From positions 7,192,001 through 7,256,000 of the forward strand of contig NC_048555.1 in the NCBI RefSeq assembly GCF_902806685.2: DNA of 64,000 bases, written 5' to 3'. Both the position numbers and the translations under genes were made by a program. The notes below the pieces were generated by a model. That model was given only the letters and a program-made list of their open reading frames with translations, was not told the DNA's origin and ran no database searches. This stretch comes from Maniola hyperantus (lineage: Eukaryota > Arthropoda > Insecta > Lepidoptera > Nymphalidae). Position 1 is the stretch's first letter. Every line of letters starts with the position of its first letter. Shown in pieces: positions 1 through 14,900 of the stretch.

Positions 1-3000
1 GAAGTAATCCTATAAGGGATCCCTTTTTCCTTTTGCGGTACGAAACCCTAAAAGTACATAATATCTCAAATAAATAAAACAACGCTTCAGAATATACTGG
101 AAATGTACGTAACAAAAGATTGTGAAGTATTTTGAACCGTCGTAAAAAGCCCTTTATTAAACGAGAGTACTTGTGGCACTTCGGAAAGCCCGCAGTCAGC
201 TGTTCGTGAAATTGTTTGCAGTGCCTGAACACTGGCTCAGATTGTCAACTCGTCGAAATTCCTTTTCTCTGAATAACTAAAAATTCAAATATCCACAAGA
301 GCTGCACTGGTTAAATCTGTTTTATTTTGTTATTTATAGATTTTTTTAATTTTTTTAGTTATAAAGTACTCACAAAAGTACTTTACTACCATTACAATCT
401 AGCCTGTGAGGGAGGCTAATAAGCAATATTATATTAACCTAAACTTATAAACGAACTTATACCTTAGTTATAGATGATGCCCGCAAATTCACCCTTGTGG
501 ATTTAGGTTTTTGAAAATCTTGTGGGAACTCTTTGATTTTGCGGGCTAAAAAGTAGCCTATGGCCTTTCCTTAGAACTCTGAACCAAAAAAAACCAATCT
601 TTGGTCAAAATCGTTTAAACTGATGGGCCGTAAAGCTAGTAGACACTGATAGTTTTTCATAAATTCATTCCATAAAATATACGTAGGTTACAATAACTCG
701 CATAGAGCTAAAAATTTGTATGAATGTTCGGAACACCATTATAAATAAAATGTGAAAAATCCCCATCGATCTGACATTTGCAAAACAAAATATTTAAAAT
801 CAAATGGGTTTTTTGCATTTTTCATCCAAACCATAAGTTTTATCATAAAAATAGGTTAAGCTTAATTGTAGATCATGCAATATTATCTATAAAAATTGTC
901 TATACACTTTTTCTCCTAAGATTCACCGTTTCTGAGATATTACGATTCAAATAGTTCTTCATAAGCTAATAAACAAACTTCGTTTCCATTACACGCTTGT
1001 AGAAACAAATCCTAATTAGGTATAATTAAACACAATGCTCTTAAAATAAAATAAACCGTATGTGTCCCAAGGCCGGCGAGACCAATGTCATCGTAGGTAA
1101 GGTTGTTATCAGTTTATCTACCTAAATTTCTCTTATCAACGCCTAACTAGGTTACACGAGCCAGGAACTTAGTTTGGTTTGAAAAGGGCCTTTATTCGTG
1201 GCAGAGCTATCTCAGGTATGATAGAGATGGTTATAATTTTTTTCAAAATCGCCAACAAAGAACCTAAATCCTAAACCTAATAATGGGAAAAATAGAAAAC
1301 TGGACAGATCCTGTTAGGTATGTAATCTAACAATTTATGTGGATCTATCGTAAGGTCCACCACCTATTATTTTTCGGAATTACACTTCTGATTTTTTTCG
1401 TACAAACTACCGCCCAGGAAGGAGGTCGTATCAAGAAATACAATTTTACAATAGTACAAAATTACAAATAATACAAAATTAATAACGTAACCAAAAAAAC
1501 TGCCCTAAAACGAAAAAGGGAAATATTTTGAACATTACGTCAAGATCCCCTTTAAAACTGAAGCCAAATATAAGCCCAAATCGATAAAAACCTTGGCAGT
1601 CAAGTGTGATACATCCTAATATGTAAAGGGATTTTAGGACAGATTAAACCAATACACGTACGGAGCATGAACTTTGATTGAATGCTGTCATTTCGGTTTC
1701 CATAAAACGTATTGACAGGCTACTAGTTAGCTATCCGATAAGATCGCCCAGTCAAGATTAATATGATCAAGTGATCATTGATTAAATTCATTAGGGTTGT
1801 TGCTCCAGCAGTTAACTTTGCCGCTTTATTTGCGATAGTTCAGTGAAGTCATATATATTTTTTTTTACATAAAAATAGATTAATTTCTACGGAAAAATAT
1901 TTTTTTATGTTGAAAATGAAAAATATTAGTGTTTTACGCCATGTGACGTCATTAATCACTTTCCGTACAGACTACAGCGTGACGATAATAATTAATTATT
2001 TTAAAAATGAATAAAAATCATGATTTTTTAATTATTCTTAATTAATATTTGATTAGGAATTCTAGCCCCATAAACTACCGCTATACAAAAAATCACGTCA
2101 TTTTATTACTACAGTCCAAGACCTATTAGCTCGCGTTGTGCATCTTCCTCGCACAGCTACCTATAGCGCAAAGTGCATAGCTTCAGTTTCTTTATACTGT
2201 GATTTAGTTTCAGCTTAGGTTAACCTTGCTCACCACTTAGCTACATCGCATATCTCTGGTGGAACGCCAACCTTACTATCAAGTTTGCCATATATAACGC
2301 CATATCTCCAAATCGAAATTACAACATGGAAAAGATAGCGCGATAATATAGGGCAATTACAAAATATAATAAATATTGCGAACATGTGTGTGTGCGTAGC
2401 AACGTCCTCCACGCAGCGCCCTAGCAAAACAGTTTGCTTGCCCTGAATTTCTGAAAAGGGACCGAACTTTATCTCTTTATGTCAATTTGCGGCTCCTGCC
2501 TTCAGTATAATGAATGGCGTACATCCCCGTTTATTTTAAGCCTGGGACTGGTTCGCGGGAATGTCAGAACTATAAATCTTATTTGACCAACATTTACTTT
2601 TTTATCGAAATAAATTTTTACGCAACATTTTTTTAAATAAGAATTTTAAGGTTCCGTACGTTTGAATGGAAAACAGACCCCTTATAGGATCACTATCATT
2701 TTTGTTTGACATTCCGACCAAATCCTATAGGTTTGTTAGATTAATTATACTATTTATTATGGCTTAACTCATTTTATTTAAATAAACGTACTTACTGTAC
2801 GTACAATGTTTTCGTCTTAGTTTGCTTTGGTGTGTTGATTTCTACTCAATAATTCATTCTATAAATGTAGGTAGGGGTAGGTAAAACAATTTTTAAAGAC
2901 TAATAAAATCTTAACCGGTCGTGGTTTTAACACTTGTAAATTTACAACCGCATATATAAACATAATATTTACTTCAATACCTCTCGGTTAGAAAGGTTCA

Positions 3001-3268
3001 GTGCACCAGTGCTATTTTTTACAAGAAACAACAACACGTACCAAAAAACATTCGGAAATTTTTTGCTCACATGTGTAAACTCTAAGCTAAACAAACAAGA
3101 TACGGACGGATTCCGCGTGAGGTGTTAACTCATTAATGAAGAATCCGTACAGTTTCCTTATCTGTGTAGTGCGTAGACGTCTGTTTTTTTTTAATTTTCC
3201 GTATTCAAATCTCATGTCCAGTAAAATAGTCTCAACTTGACTGGCGAATAAAAGGACATATTTCCTAC

Positions 3269-3439
3269 ACGGCAGAAAATAATGTAGGTACTTACATCGG
3301 CCTTTAGAATGAAATTTCGCCTTTGTAGAGCGTCGTCTATATCACTCATTCCTATGTGACATTTTGTCGGTCTCAGAGACAATGCTCTACAAATCCGCAA
3401 TCTTTTTCTGAAGGTCGATGTACATTATTTTCTGCCGCG
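3269..3439. mobile_element. MITE with ACGGCAGAAAATAATGTA ends
   Basis: Inverted ends CGGCAGAAAATAATGTA and TACATTATTTTCTGCCG. The inner part matches 55160-55284, which keeps only one end. Confidence 0.65.
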
Positions 3440-5479
3440 TACTGTACTATGTATTCAGCTACTTGTATCATTCAGTAAATTGATAGTTTCATGGAATTAG
3501 GAAGTATGCTATGGATAGTTATACTCTCCCTAGTATATAATATATGTATATTTATGATAATATAGTAGATAGATAGTAGATGATGCCTGCGATTTCGTCA
3601 GCGTGGATCTAGTATCGCAGAAACTCTTTCATTTTCTGGGATAAAAAGTAGCTTATGTCTGTCTTCGGAATAAAAACTATATGTGTACAAAGTTTTATCA
3701 AAATTGATTAAACAGATGGGCTATGAAAAGGTAGACAGACAGGCAGACATACTTTCGCAGTTATAATATTAGTAGATGAATTTTAAACACAAGTAAAAGA
3801 GATCAAAAAAGTTAAAAATAGTTACCTATTACTTTAAAGTATTTTTTGTGTACCTATAGTTAGGTCCCCGTTTTTTATGCCTGATTAAAATCTCCCCATC
3901 TGTGGTCTTCTCTGGTAAAAATGCGTTAACGTTTTATTTTCGGTAATCAAATCTCATAAAGTATTATTATTATAACTATAATTTAACCGAACTAAATTGG
4001 TCCGATGCGTATCAAATTTGAGCGGTTAAAATAACCATAAATTAAGTTATTACATATTTTACAGGCGATAATAGATTGTCATTTCAACACCAGCAAACTA
4101 ATGATAAATCTAGCGGCAAATTGCCTATCGACAGCCAAATATTTTGGGAGCGTGGTCATTTATTTTATTTTCGAATAAATCTAGGCGTAATTGGTCAAAG
4201 ACCACACCTTTCGAGATCTAAAGTGGAACTGTTATGATCCGACACCATAATATTCGATCACGGGCACCGTAATTAAGATGCCTAATCTCGCCCGATATGG
4301 GCTTGATAGTAAGAATTTTAAACAAAAAACTGTAGAGTTTTACATCCATGACTATGAATATGATACATTTGGTGAATGCTACCGTTTTGAGGAGGTAGTT
4401 AACGATGCATGGCAATACGTAAGTTTTTATTTTGATACTGAGATTTTTTAAAGAATTTTAGGGCACAAAAGTAATTATTAAAAGTAAAGTCTTCGCACAT
4501 TACGCAGAGTCTAACGACCAACTTCACTCTCTCGACTGAAAGTAAAAGCGTGGACGTGACGTGAGCTCAATAGTATCGTATTCTCATTTCCATGCTTTAC
4601 CGAGAGTTGAGTCGGAGTTTTAATAAATCTCGGCAATATTAAAAATATTTATGTAGGTACTTGTTACAATGGTAAAATTGTTTGCGAATAATAAAACTAA
4701 AAATAACTATGTGTCACACAAAAACACCAAGGCGTTCGTATAAACATAACTGTCCTAACTATAAAAGCTTATATCATTTAAGTGGAGAGAATAGGACCAC
4801 TAAAATGATTTCGTTACATAATTTTATAGTCAGTACGCTTAGTATAAGATTTTACGTTGCCAGAAATCGAGAGTTGAAACACAATAACGTCAAAGTAAAA
4901 TGGACCTAAAGAGCCTTGAATTGAATTCAAAAATTCAATGCCACTGATTTTAATTTCGAAACGTTTCCGCCTGGAGCGCTGGCTGTAGATGTGTAGACAA
5001 TCTTGAGCTTGAAAACCAGGTAGTTAAAATCCAGTTTACTATAACACGGCAGTGTTTCGACACTCGAATACTATCAACCTTGGTGAGACAAATCTCGTAC
5101 TAAGCGTACTGAAAAGATGTTTAAGAAAAAAGCCACATCAAAATTATGACTACAACATAAATCCTTACACATCAACAGGCTTACTGTTTGCTTATTTATT
5201 GGTTACCAAAAAATACAAATACAAAAGAGATTTGTTTCAAAACTCTGCGAGGAAAATAACAATTAGTTACATTGGATTTGCGCCAGAAGCATCCATTCAG
5301 CCACGTCATTCATTCAGTACAATGTAACATTTCTAACAATAAAAATATTCGTGTTATGCCTACTCATGAATTCATTGATGTTCGCATCTACAACTACTAC
5401 AAACAACTTGTATTACTACAAAAAAGTATTGCTCATGTTAGGTATTTACCCACACGACTTTACAATACAAGATAAGTAA

Positions 5480-5630
5480 CGCGACAGATCGAGATAGCAA
5501 TCGGGGAGGGAACGCCCCGCACACCGCACGTCGCGCTAACCCGGTGCGGGCGAGTGCAGGTGACGTGCTGGATTGCGGGGCGTCCCCCCGCCTCATACCC
5601 CGATTGCTATCTCAACCTGTCGCGGACTAT
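5480..5630. mobile_element. Foldback MITE, GCGACAG...ATGGCAATCGGGG family
   Basis: Inverted ends GCGACAGATCGAGATAGCAA and CTATCTCAACCTGTCGC with a GC-rich core. Related copies lie near 14.8, 59.9, 60.3 and 63.0 kb. Confidence 0.7.
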
Positions 5631-5684
5631 ACCTACGCTTACCTACCGCAAATTAATTCAGTACTGCAGTATTATTTTATTCTG

Positions 5685-5790
5685 AGCGGCGATAGTCTAG
5701 TGGGTAAGACGTCGTTAAATGCCTCCTGTCAGATGGGTCGCGGGTTCGATCCCGGACACGCAACTAAATTTTCAGCATTATATGGGGTTT
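5685..5790 (+). repeat. tRNA-like SINE head
   Basis: Box A-like TAGTCTAGTGGGTAAGACG and box B GGGTTCGATCCCGG about 40 bp apart. No acceptor stem closes it, so read as a SINE head rather than a tRNA. Confidence 0.5.
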
Positions 5791-5858
5791 AAGCAATTCA
5801 ATATCTATCGACATAATTCGCATTTATAATATTAGCCTGGATTCAATGCCGTGTCCAT

Positions 5859-6073
5859 ACTTTATTTCAAACTATGGGATATACATTTTATTATAGTCCG
5901 GACAATTATATTGGCGTTCTCTACATTCGTACTAACTTTTACTCGAATTTTTACCTTAAATAAAGAAACTTTTTTATTTTTTTTATTTTAATAAAAAAAT
6001 GGTACGAATGTTGGAATCGCCAATATTGACCGGACTATGATATAATTTATATCCCGTAGTATGAAATAAACTT
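5859..6073. mobile_element. Foldback element with TAGTCCGGACAAT arms
   Basis: Arms ACTTTATTTCAAACTATGGG and TAGTCCGGACAATTATATTG pair with the right side (GACCGGACTATGATATAA, CCCGTAGTATGAAATAAA) over about 90 bp each, with an AT-only loop. Confidence 0.65.
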
Positions 6074-6499
6074 CGAGTCTGTCGTCTATATACAGAATCC
6101 TACTGCGCTGTCCTTGCACTTGTTTATCAAGAACCTATGACGCAGATTACTCTCCCCTAATAAATCAAAATCAATACATCCCGATGTATTTACAGATGAT
6201 ATAAAAAGCTATTTGTGTTTTACATAAATATAAAGTTGTTTACTTTATCCACGACTTGTCCTTGGTAAGGTTTTCTGGCTAATCTGACATACAGACTTTT
6301 ATGTTGTAAATTATATTTATAGGTTTAAAAATAACGTTACAAAAATACTAGAGTTGATTTCTTGCTAGCAAAGCGCTCGTTTGATTGATCTCTAAAACAA
6401 ATATTAATACACGTTACTGAGCTATATTTTACATCAAATGTAATCGAAACAGAGTAATGTAACTTTTTTAAATTACAGTCTGTAATTGACCATGATCTA

Positions 6500-6838
6500 T
6501 ACAGGGTGTAACCAGAACGCTAGCAAAAACCTATCGTTATTTTGTAGTTTTAGTGATTTAGTATTTTTCAAACCCGCAATGTTTAGCGTGTAAAACTCGG
6601 GTCAATGCCCCACCTACGACGCGGCATTGACTCTGAGTAGCCTACTTACGCAACGTTCGTTGTCCTGTAGCGTCAATCAGATGTTTAACTTGCAGTATAG
6701 GTACCTATCGTGAACTCTTACAAAATATAGGATTTTTTAAATATTATTTCGCGTTTTTAGGGTTCCGTATTTTTTGTGGTATCATATCAGTTAGTACTTA
6801 TGAAAGTAGATACTTATCTATTCTGGTTACACCCTGTA
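6500..6838. mobile_element. MITE, ACAGGGTGTAACC family, copy 1
   Basis: Ends ACAGGGTGTAACCAGAACG and the inverted CTGGTTACACCCTGT, with the internal partial palindrome TCAATGCC...GGCATTGA. 339 bp. Confidence 0.75.
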
Positions 6839-8158
6839 TAATCATCATCATGATCAACCCATCGTCGGCTTAGTATTATTTGTAAGATTGGCTTCATAGA
6901 GGGGGTCAAATAAAATAGATCCCATCTTAGGTGCACATTTAATTACTACTACATAATTTGATGCACACAGTATCTGAAACAATAGAAATTTATAGAAAGA
7001 AGCCATGTTCTTTATTATCGTGAGTAGGGCTTTCGAATACCGAATTTTTCCAATAGCGATATCCCGCGATCCCGGTATTTTGTGTCCCGGTTTGTGACTT
7101 TGTGCTCACTATACTCACTACAGAGCCCGGTCTCCTTTTCAGAGGGTTTGGATGTGGCAGATATATACGACGCATACCAAGTGCGGATTGGCATTTGGCA
7201 GACTTCACACACCTTTGAGAACATTTTGATTATCCGTGATAAAAATACGACTATACTGGTCTCCAGGATGCAAGCTATCTCTGTACCAAATAGAGATGCT
7301 TGCGACGAAATCCACATGGATTGATGTTTCTTAAGAGTTTCGTGGGAACGCTTTGATTTTCCGGGACAAAATGTACCCTATGTTCTTCGCTGGGATGCAA
7401 GCTATATCAGTTCCAGATTTTGTCAAAAACGGCTAGCAGACAGACATACAGACAGACAACACTTTGCTAGCATTCTTTCTAAACTTAAACTCACACTCGA
7501 ACTCAAATCATTTATTCAGATTGGGTATTACTATAGCATACACTGTCTGATTGTCAATTGCTGAATTTGCAATACAATGATGTAGTGATGATAATTCATT
7601 AGAAAACAAATAAGTAAGTAAGAAAACAAAATATAGTCTCATATTATTAATTTTGTGCACAAACTTTTCCTGCACAAAAAGTTTCCACTCTGTTTCAGCT
7701 CACATTTCCAACTCAACTCATTTTTATTATGAAAATGTTAACAGCGCGCGGCAGTGCACGGAAAGACATGTTGTTTTTAATTAAGTAAAATATAGGTCGC
7801 TACCTTCTTCACCGTCAATGGAGAGTCGCCATTTTTTAAGAGCTTTTCAGATTTTGGTTTTGCCTTAATTTTATTCATAACGTGGTTTGAATACGCTCTT
7901 AAGATATTTTGAAATGTTGAACTAAAAATTATTTTATTTGATACAGCACTGGGGACTTTCATTCCAATTTTACAGATTTATAGAATAACGGAATCTGAAT
8001 TTTTTATCATTTTAATTTTAAGAAATATTGATTTTAATTTAAAAAGTGTAACCTCCCGGAAAATTCGGGGTGATTGGCTAAAAGCTAACCATACCACGCG
8101 CCACTCTCGTGCAAGTTTGCTTATTACATCTTTAACTACTATCCATCCATCTGTATAT

Positions 8159-8533
8159 ACAGGGTGTAACCAGAACGCTAGCATAACTTAGCGTTATTGT
8201 TATACTACCTAAACACAAACCAATACCAATAACCATTTGCTTCGTTTTGTACTTTTAGTGATATAGAATTTTTCAAACCCGCAACGTATGGCGTGCAAAA
8301 CTTAGGTCAATGCCCCACCTACGACGCGGCATTGACTTTGAGTGACCTACTTTTCCAACGTTCGTTCACCTCTAGCGTCAGTCAGATGTTTTATTTGCAA
8401 TTTATCGTAAACTTTTACAAGGAATACATAGGATTTTTTAATAGTTTTTTCGCGTTTTTTTGTGGTATCATATCAGTAATCATCAGTACTAACACCTGTT
8501 TTTGTTTTTACCAGCGTTCTGGTTACAACCTGT
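8159..8533. mobile_element. MITE, ACAGGGTGTAACC family, copy 2
   Basis: Same ends and inner GGTCAATGCCCCACCTACGA block as copy 1. It lies 350 bp upstream of gene A exon 1. Confidence 0.75.
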
Positions 8534-8880
8534 ATATAAAATTCAAAGTCCTGACTTATATATCAGCGCACAGCCTAAACTGCTGGTCCTAGAATCATGA
8601 AATTTGCAGGGTTTGTTCTTTGTAATCTAATGTTTTAAAAAAAGGTTAAATAACGGGAATACTAAAACTACATCGAATAATTATAATAACTATCTAACGA
8701 TTAAAAAACGGTAAAATTACTAATTTCGCAGAAGATTGGTATAATTCATCTCGTTTATCCGTATTAAAGAGATAAGCACTGTATTAATAGAAATCGAACA
8801 GTTCTTTGCAGACAAATTATTAAAGTTTTTCCAGTCAAAGAAGTGTATAATTATTGTGAAGAGAGTGGTTGGCTACGAAC

Positions 8881-8922
8881 ATGGCTAATATACCAGCGAT
8901 ATTTGCTATATTCATCGTAATG
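8881..8922 (+). CDS. loh: Gene A exon 1: signal peptide
   Basis: Fourteen codons, MANIPAIFAIFIVM, ending exactly at a GTAAGT donor in phase 0. A TTG lies in frame 12 nt upstream, but the ATG at 8881 is the natural start. Exon 1 of gene B has the same length and hydrophobic character, which supports this tiny exon despite the 12.8-kb intron after it. Confidence 0.75.
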
Positions 8923-11900
8923 GTAAGTTTTTTTTATTCAGTACTTATTATTTATTTATTAGATTGCTTTAGTATATTCCTTGAAACAGCACTCAAATCA
9001 ATGTCTACTCGATATATTTTATCAATTCATTCATTACCAATTTGGGCAATTTTTATTTTAAAGTAAAATTTTTGAATTAAAATATTGAAACTTTTGATTT
9101 AGTTATTTAGAAAATTTATTTAGAAAATAACAAAAACTCTCTACTGGCTGATGCGTGTTTTTCTTATTGCTGTAAAATTTTCGATAAAATACAATAATTA
9201 GGACGGAAAATAAGTTTTTGTTCTTTTTTATATTATTTCGTAAAAATTAAATAAGTAAAACAAATGTTTTATCAAATAAAAAATATCAATGCCTATATTT
9301 TCAAGCAAGCATCAATTGTAATAGAGAGAGAACCAGCGCGTGCCATACCTTCTTTATTTTATAAAAGCTGAAAGCTTAGCTGCGTATTGTCCCCAACACT
9401 GGTAGGAACGTTTGTTTGGATGTTTATTTGCCAGACACCCTTAAACTTTTAAACTTTAAAGGTGTCTGGCAGATGCCATGATACTAAGTGTCTGACAACG
9501 CATGACGTGATTTCTAATACTATTCTGAAGAAAATATAAAAAAATTGATCCAAACACATCCAAACAAACGTTCCTCCCAGTGTTGGAGAAAATACGCATA
9601 GATTTTTTTAGTTTTAATAAAAAAAACGAATGTCTGGCACGCGCTGGCTTTTAGTTCATAATATTGTTAGTGACTATATCATCTATTAGGTTGTAGACTT
9701 TATCAGTAAGTGAACTGAAAGCTTATAACAGACATGATAATAAACGTATACGGTATAACAATAATGTTAATGCGCATGGTTAAGGCGAGTCACCGAGGCG
9801 GGCAGCGCGGCTTTGAGGTAAACCGCTTGGCAACGTTCAAATTCTGTGTTTCAAACGTTAAATTTGAATTTAATAAATTATAGAAGTCCTGTTGAAAACC
9901 AATGTTTAGCAGGTTCTCTGTAGTACTTAAAGACAAATATTTCCATATAGAAATAATTTGCCAAGTCAGAAATTTTAGTATTAAATAATTCGTTTTAGAC
10001 TTTTATTTCGGCTTATTTCAAGATTTTATTTGATCGAGAAAAGTACTTCCTATTGTGTATCAAAGTAGCACATTCTTTAGACAATGTCTTTAAATAGTAA
10101 ATACCTAAAACATTTGATCTAGCAACCCAGTTTTTTCCGCTAAGCCTCGGTGACTCGCCTTAAAGTCATTTAATCAATGAACGTATTTATTTATTTACAA
10201 TTGCAGTTAATATCAAAGGAAACAATTTATATTTGCCGGGATTGGATCTGGATTGTAATTAACCCAGAGTTCTCTATTTAGTTTATATGTAAACCGAAGT
10301 GAATATCAAGTTTGCGTCCTAGAAGTATAGAATACTAGAAGTGACATCGGCGAAAGTAACATATTATAACGATGTAACAAATAGATTTTTTGGCAAAATT
10401 AGGTTAAAAAGTTTCATCTATTTTTGTGTTAAGATCACAGTAAGTAATTGCGGCAAATATTGGTTCCTACATACAATTTAATTTCATCTATCAAAATTGA
10501 AAAATAATTCCTAATTTTTAATAACATAGTGACAGTAAAGTACTTAACTTTAGTGCACGACAAGTCTATCAGGTATACTTATATTTTTAGTGTAGAGATG
10601 TACCGTACCTACTGCTGAATAAATTTTCGTAGTCTTTCTTTTTTTTAATAGATATAGCGAGCAAACGAGCAGGCGGGTCACCTGATGTTAAGTGATTACC
10701 ATCGCCCATGAACATTTGCAGCACCAGAGGAACCGCCGATGCGTTGCCGGCCTTTCTGCGTTTATATATGTCCTTTCTAGAAGATAATAGTTCGTACATA
10801 ATAGCTGAATGACTTGTTTGACCGTTATGTATACAATAATGTATCCACTAAAATACCTAACTTTTAACCTTGTTCCATTTTACTTTGATCTTTAGCGTGA
10901 AATAGAAACATATAACAGCCATCATTGATTATGTGTAAATCACTGCGAATTGCAATGATGTCTAGACGGTCAATTTTAAATCATTGTGGTCACCTAGTGT
11001 TGATTAGAAAATTTGTGAACGACATGACGTTCGTGTATTTTGTCAATTTGGGTCAACCGTCTCAATCTCAACGTATTGAATATATTTGAGGCCTTCTTTT
11101 ACATTAGGCGTGATTAAAATAAACTACCCTTTATGTTTTTTTTATTGTACTGTTTGTTTAAATTGATACTTCAATACAATCGAACTATTATATAGTTTTG
11201 ATTGAAAGTAATTCGCAAAAGGGTGATGCGATAGCGTTGTGATTCAAAGCTCTGTTTAATTTATTTGAAAACATTCACCTGAATGTGAATGCATTTGAAA
11301 CCTGCAGCGATACTTTCAAATGCCTACATCGCGGTCTCTGTTTTTTCAATATATTTTAGGTTAATTAAAAACCTCTACACGTATGACTTATATCAGTCAC
11401 AGAAAATAGGGAAAGTAAGTAAGTATAGAAGAGGTTAACGAGGGTAATTATTTATCGTTGTGCAGATGACTAGTGGAACATCAGTACGGATTATTGCAAA
11501 AATAGACGTATTTGCATAAATATATACTTAGTTCATTGTATTTTTTTTTTTCTAAAATTACATATTTAATACCTTTATATTTTGTTCAGCCTGGGGCAAA
11601 TTTTGTCCATCTCGTTTATTTATTTTGCTTTGGAGGCTGCGTTTTATGATATTGTGATACTGATAGTGATATATTAGGTATAATTATTATTGTGCTTAAG
11701 AATAATTATTTCTGTACATTTGTGAATAGTTTGCAAAAAGCGACATACCTACTTGTAGATATAGGTACCATTTCTTATTTACTATCCTTTATTATTCCTA
11801 TAATAATGTCGCATCGTACAGTCTCCGTAAGATTTATGTTCCCGAGAACAATGCTTAACAATACTTTACTTTCTTCTCATCGATGTTTCTTCTACTATTG

Positions 11901-14900
11901 CCGTTCCCCTAACTAATGCCAAATCATCAGGTTAGTTTGGCATTCAAACGCAAATCGATATAACAAAAGTGTAATAAAAAAAGTCATTTTTCCTTACCAG
12001 GCGCCCATTAACAGAATTTTATTTTCTTTTTATTGCTATATATTAAAAAAATATAGTGTCTGTGGTTGCGATACAAATGATTGAAAACTACGTAGGTACC
12101 TACCTACATGAATTAGATAGAGGAGAATCTTGAAATTCTTGTGCCCGAATTAAAAACAAATGTTGCCTCATTTGCCGGTCGTAAAGTTTGACATTGAAAT
12201 TGTTTGCTCATTTTAGTACCCGGAAATCAACATTATCATGCCGCTGTGGTTATTAAGCGTTTAACCAGTATTGTTTCATGAGGCACAATATGTACAATAG
12301 ATATACTTAATTTTTTCAATATGTACATAGATATGTATAAGTTTTTTTTTTAATTAATTTAGTACTTTGTCTACCTCGACACAAATCAAAATTTATTTCA
12401 TGTAGGACAGCTATTATTATCATGCTACGTCAGTCACTCTACCACTATTCTTTTTTACGCTCAACTTCGAACTACTGTACCGCACGTTAGAGGTGCGTGC
12501 CCGGGATCGAACCCCCGACCTCTGACTAGGAGCTGGATGTCCTAACCACTAGCACTAGGCTAGCACTATAATAATAAATTGGCCAACCAAAAAATAAAAG
12601 GATTAAAAAATGCCTAAAATTTTTCTGCAATTTTTTTACAAAATAAAAAAATGTTTGCGCACACACCACAGCCATACTATTTACAAAAGATTATATCGCA
12701 GTGTAGAAGGAATGTTGGCGCCACCTCGATGGTGAGTTTTGTTTGCTCATGGCGCTTACAAGAATGGACACACGTCGTTCGAGCAAATTTTCAATTGATT
12801 ACTCACGAATTTTCATTTGCTCAACTAGTGTTAATTGCAAAAACTGATACGCTCGTGTTACTATAGAGACGTGTTGAAGAGTTATTTTTAACTTACATTT
12901 TACGTTTTTTAGAATAGAATAAGTATAATATTTTTATTCAAGTAAACTTTTACAAGTGTTTTTGGTCCGGTGCGAGGCTATGGCCGTGGGTAGTTACCAC
13001 CCTACTGCAAGAACAGATCTATCGTAAAATATCTCTTAGGAATTTATTCATTTTACCTTTCGAAGCCATTACCAACGTTATATAACAGTTTAACAATAGA
13101 AACGATTAATATAAGCTCGACCATGCACCTATTACATAATAATCATTCGCGTATTGTAATACTTTACATATTTACACAGTTCCAATGAGTAATATCGTGT
13201 TGCATGACAAACACAGTGCGACCCAGATGCCGCACTGCACACAGTTTGCATAGTCGCTTTGTCGCCTATGGGTACTTTTGTATTATTTTCCGACCGTTTC
13301 TAATTGGCAAATTAAATAATATATCTTACTAGCTTATGCCCGCGACTTCGTCCGCGTGGACTACACAAATTTTGAACCCCTATTTTACCCCTTCAAGAAT
13401 CATTTCTTAACGGATGTCTAAATACACACTCTGCGAAAATTTCAACTGTCTACCTTTTACGGTTCATGAGATACAGCCCGCTGGTAAACGGACGGACAGA
13501 AGGGCGGACGACGGAAGGACGCACAGCGGAGCCTTAGTAATAGGGTCCCGTTGGCACCCTTCGGGTACGGGACCCTAGAAACAAAGTAAAAACATACAAT
13601 TAAGAAATGTTATCATTTCTTAATCTAAATATATAAAACAAAAGGTTACTGACTGACTGACTGACTGATCTATCAACGCAATCGGACTGAAATTTGGGAT
13701 GCAGATAGCTATTATGACGTAGACATCCATTAAGAAAGGATTTTAAGGGGGTAAAATAGGGGTTGTGTAGTCCACGCGGATGAAGTCACGGAGATAAGTC
13801 TAAAGTAAAGGCGAAAGTAGGGGCTAGTCTATAAGTGCCGCAAATTGCTATTGCGCTGGAACCATGTCTCATTAACATCTAAATGACGTCATTTTGACGC
13901 CAGCTGAAATTAAAATATACCATCAGCTCAAAACTTCAGTCTAGTGCTGACGCCACTAAAATGGCGGCCTTATACCTATAGGATCATACATGAGATGGTT
14001 ATGAGAAGGTTATAATTGTTTATTTATTTTCTATATCATAGCCGGGCCCTTTGCATTCATTGGCTTCCCGTCAAACACAAAATTATGTTGCAGGTGGAAA
14101 TTGTTTCATGTAAAAGCCTGTCAAATCAATAGAACAAATAGCAACAGGTTATAAATACAGGGAACGTTAGGTCGAGGGGAGAGGGGATACGTCAAATTGT
14201 TCAAGAGTAGCTGCGTGGCCGGTTGGTTCTTGTTCATCTAATTACATAGGACACTTCTGGAACATATCTCGCCTGATAGCTTTATGTATTTGTTTTGCGA
14301 ATCGACTTTGACATACTTAAATGAATAATTTATGTTGTGACATGGATTTAGGTTTTTTTGACTTTGCAGAAATCCATGATGTACAAGGAAGCAAAAGCTT
14401 CATTTGCTATAATCCGCTGAAACAGACATGTTTGTATGGTGCAACATACAGCATACGATGGGTACCTATGCACCGCCCACTCTCCCACTGCTAAACATGC
14501 AGGATAGGCTAGCTTTTCCTGCATGTTTAGCTGTGAGAGTGGGCGGCGCATATCACAAATAGTAATTTAAAAAATTACAAACATGACTGCCCTGTCAAAA
14601 AAACGAACTAAAAAAATTACATCGAGGAATTCAGAAGTTATCCTAATTCCTAATAATATTATAAATGTGAAAGTGCGGATATTTGGATGTTTGAATGTTT
14701 GGATGTTTCGATTTTTGTTACTCAATCACGCAAAACAAGTTGCGGGCATCAGCTAGTAGTGGAATAAAGAAACTCACGTGGGTACGGGACAGGTCGAGAT
14801 GGCAATCGTTGATGGAACGCCTCGCACACGACGTGCGGGTGTGCGGGGCGTCCTCCCGCCTCACACCTCGATTGCCATCTCAAACTGTTGCGGACTATGG

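Larger units (their letters stand above)
1..8880. other. Upstream of gene A: no host gene seen
   Basis: AT-rich sequence with the MITEs and dispersed repeats listed separately. All open frames are under 105 codons, low-complexity or inside repeats. No promoter element for gene A could be fixed; the 375-bp MITE at 8159 lies closest. Confidence 0.6.

Noticed and set aside
5692..5762. Possible tRNA gene with boxes A and B
   Set aside because: The ends do not pair as an acceptor stem; similar heads occur on SINEs elsewhere in the window.
14348..14551. 67-codon frame on the - strand
   Set aside because: Half of it is the 84-nt hairpin; no splice signals or homology.
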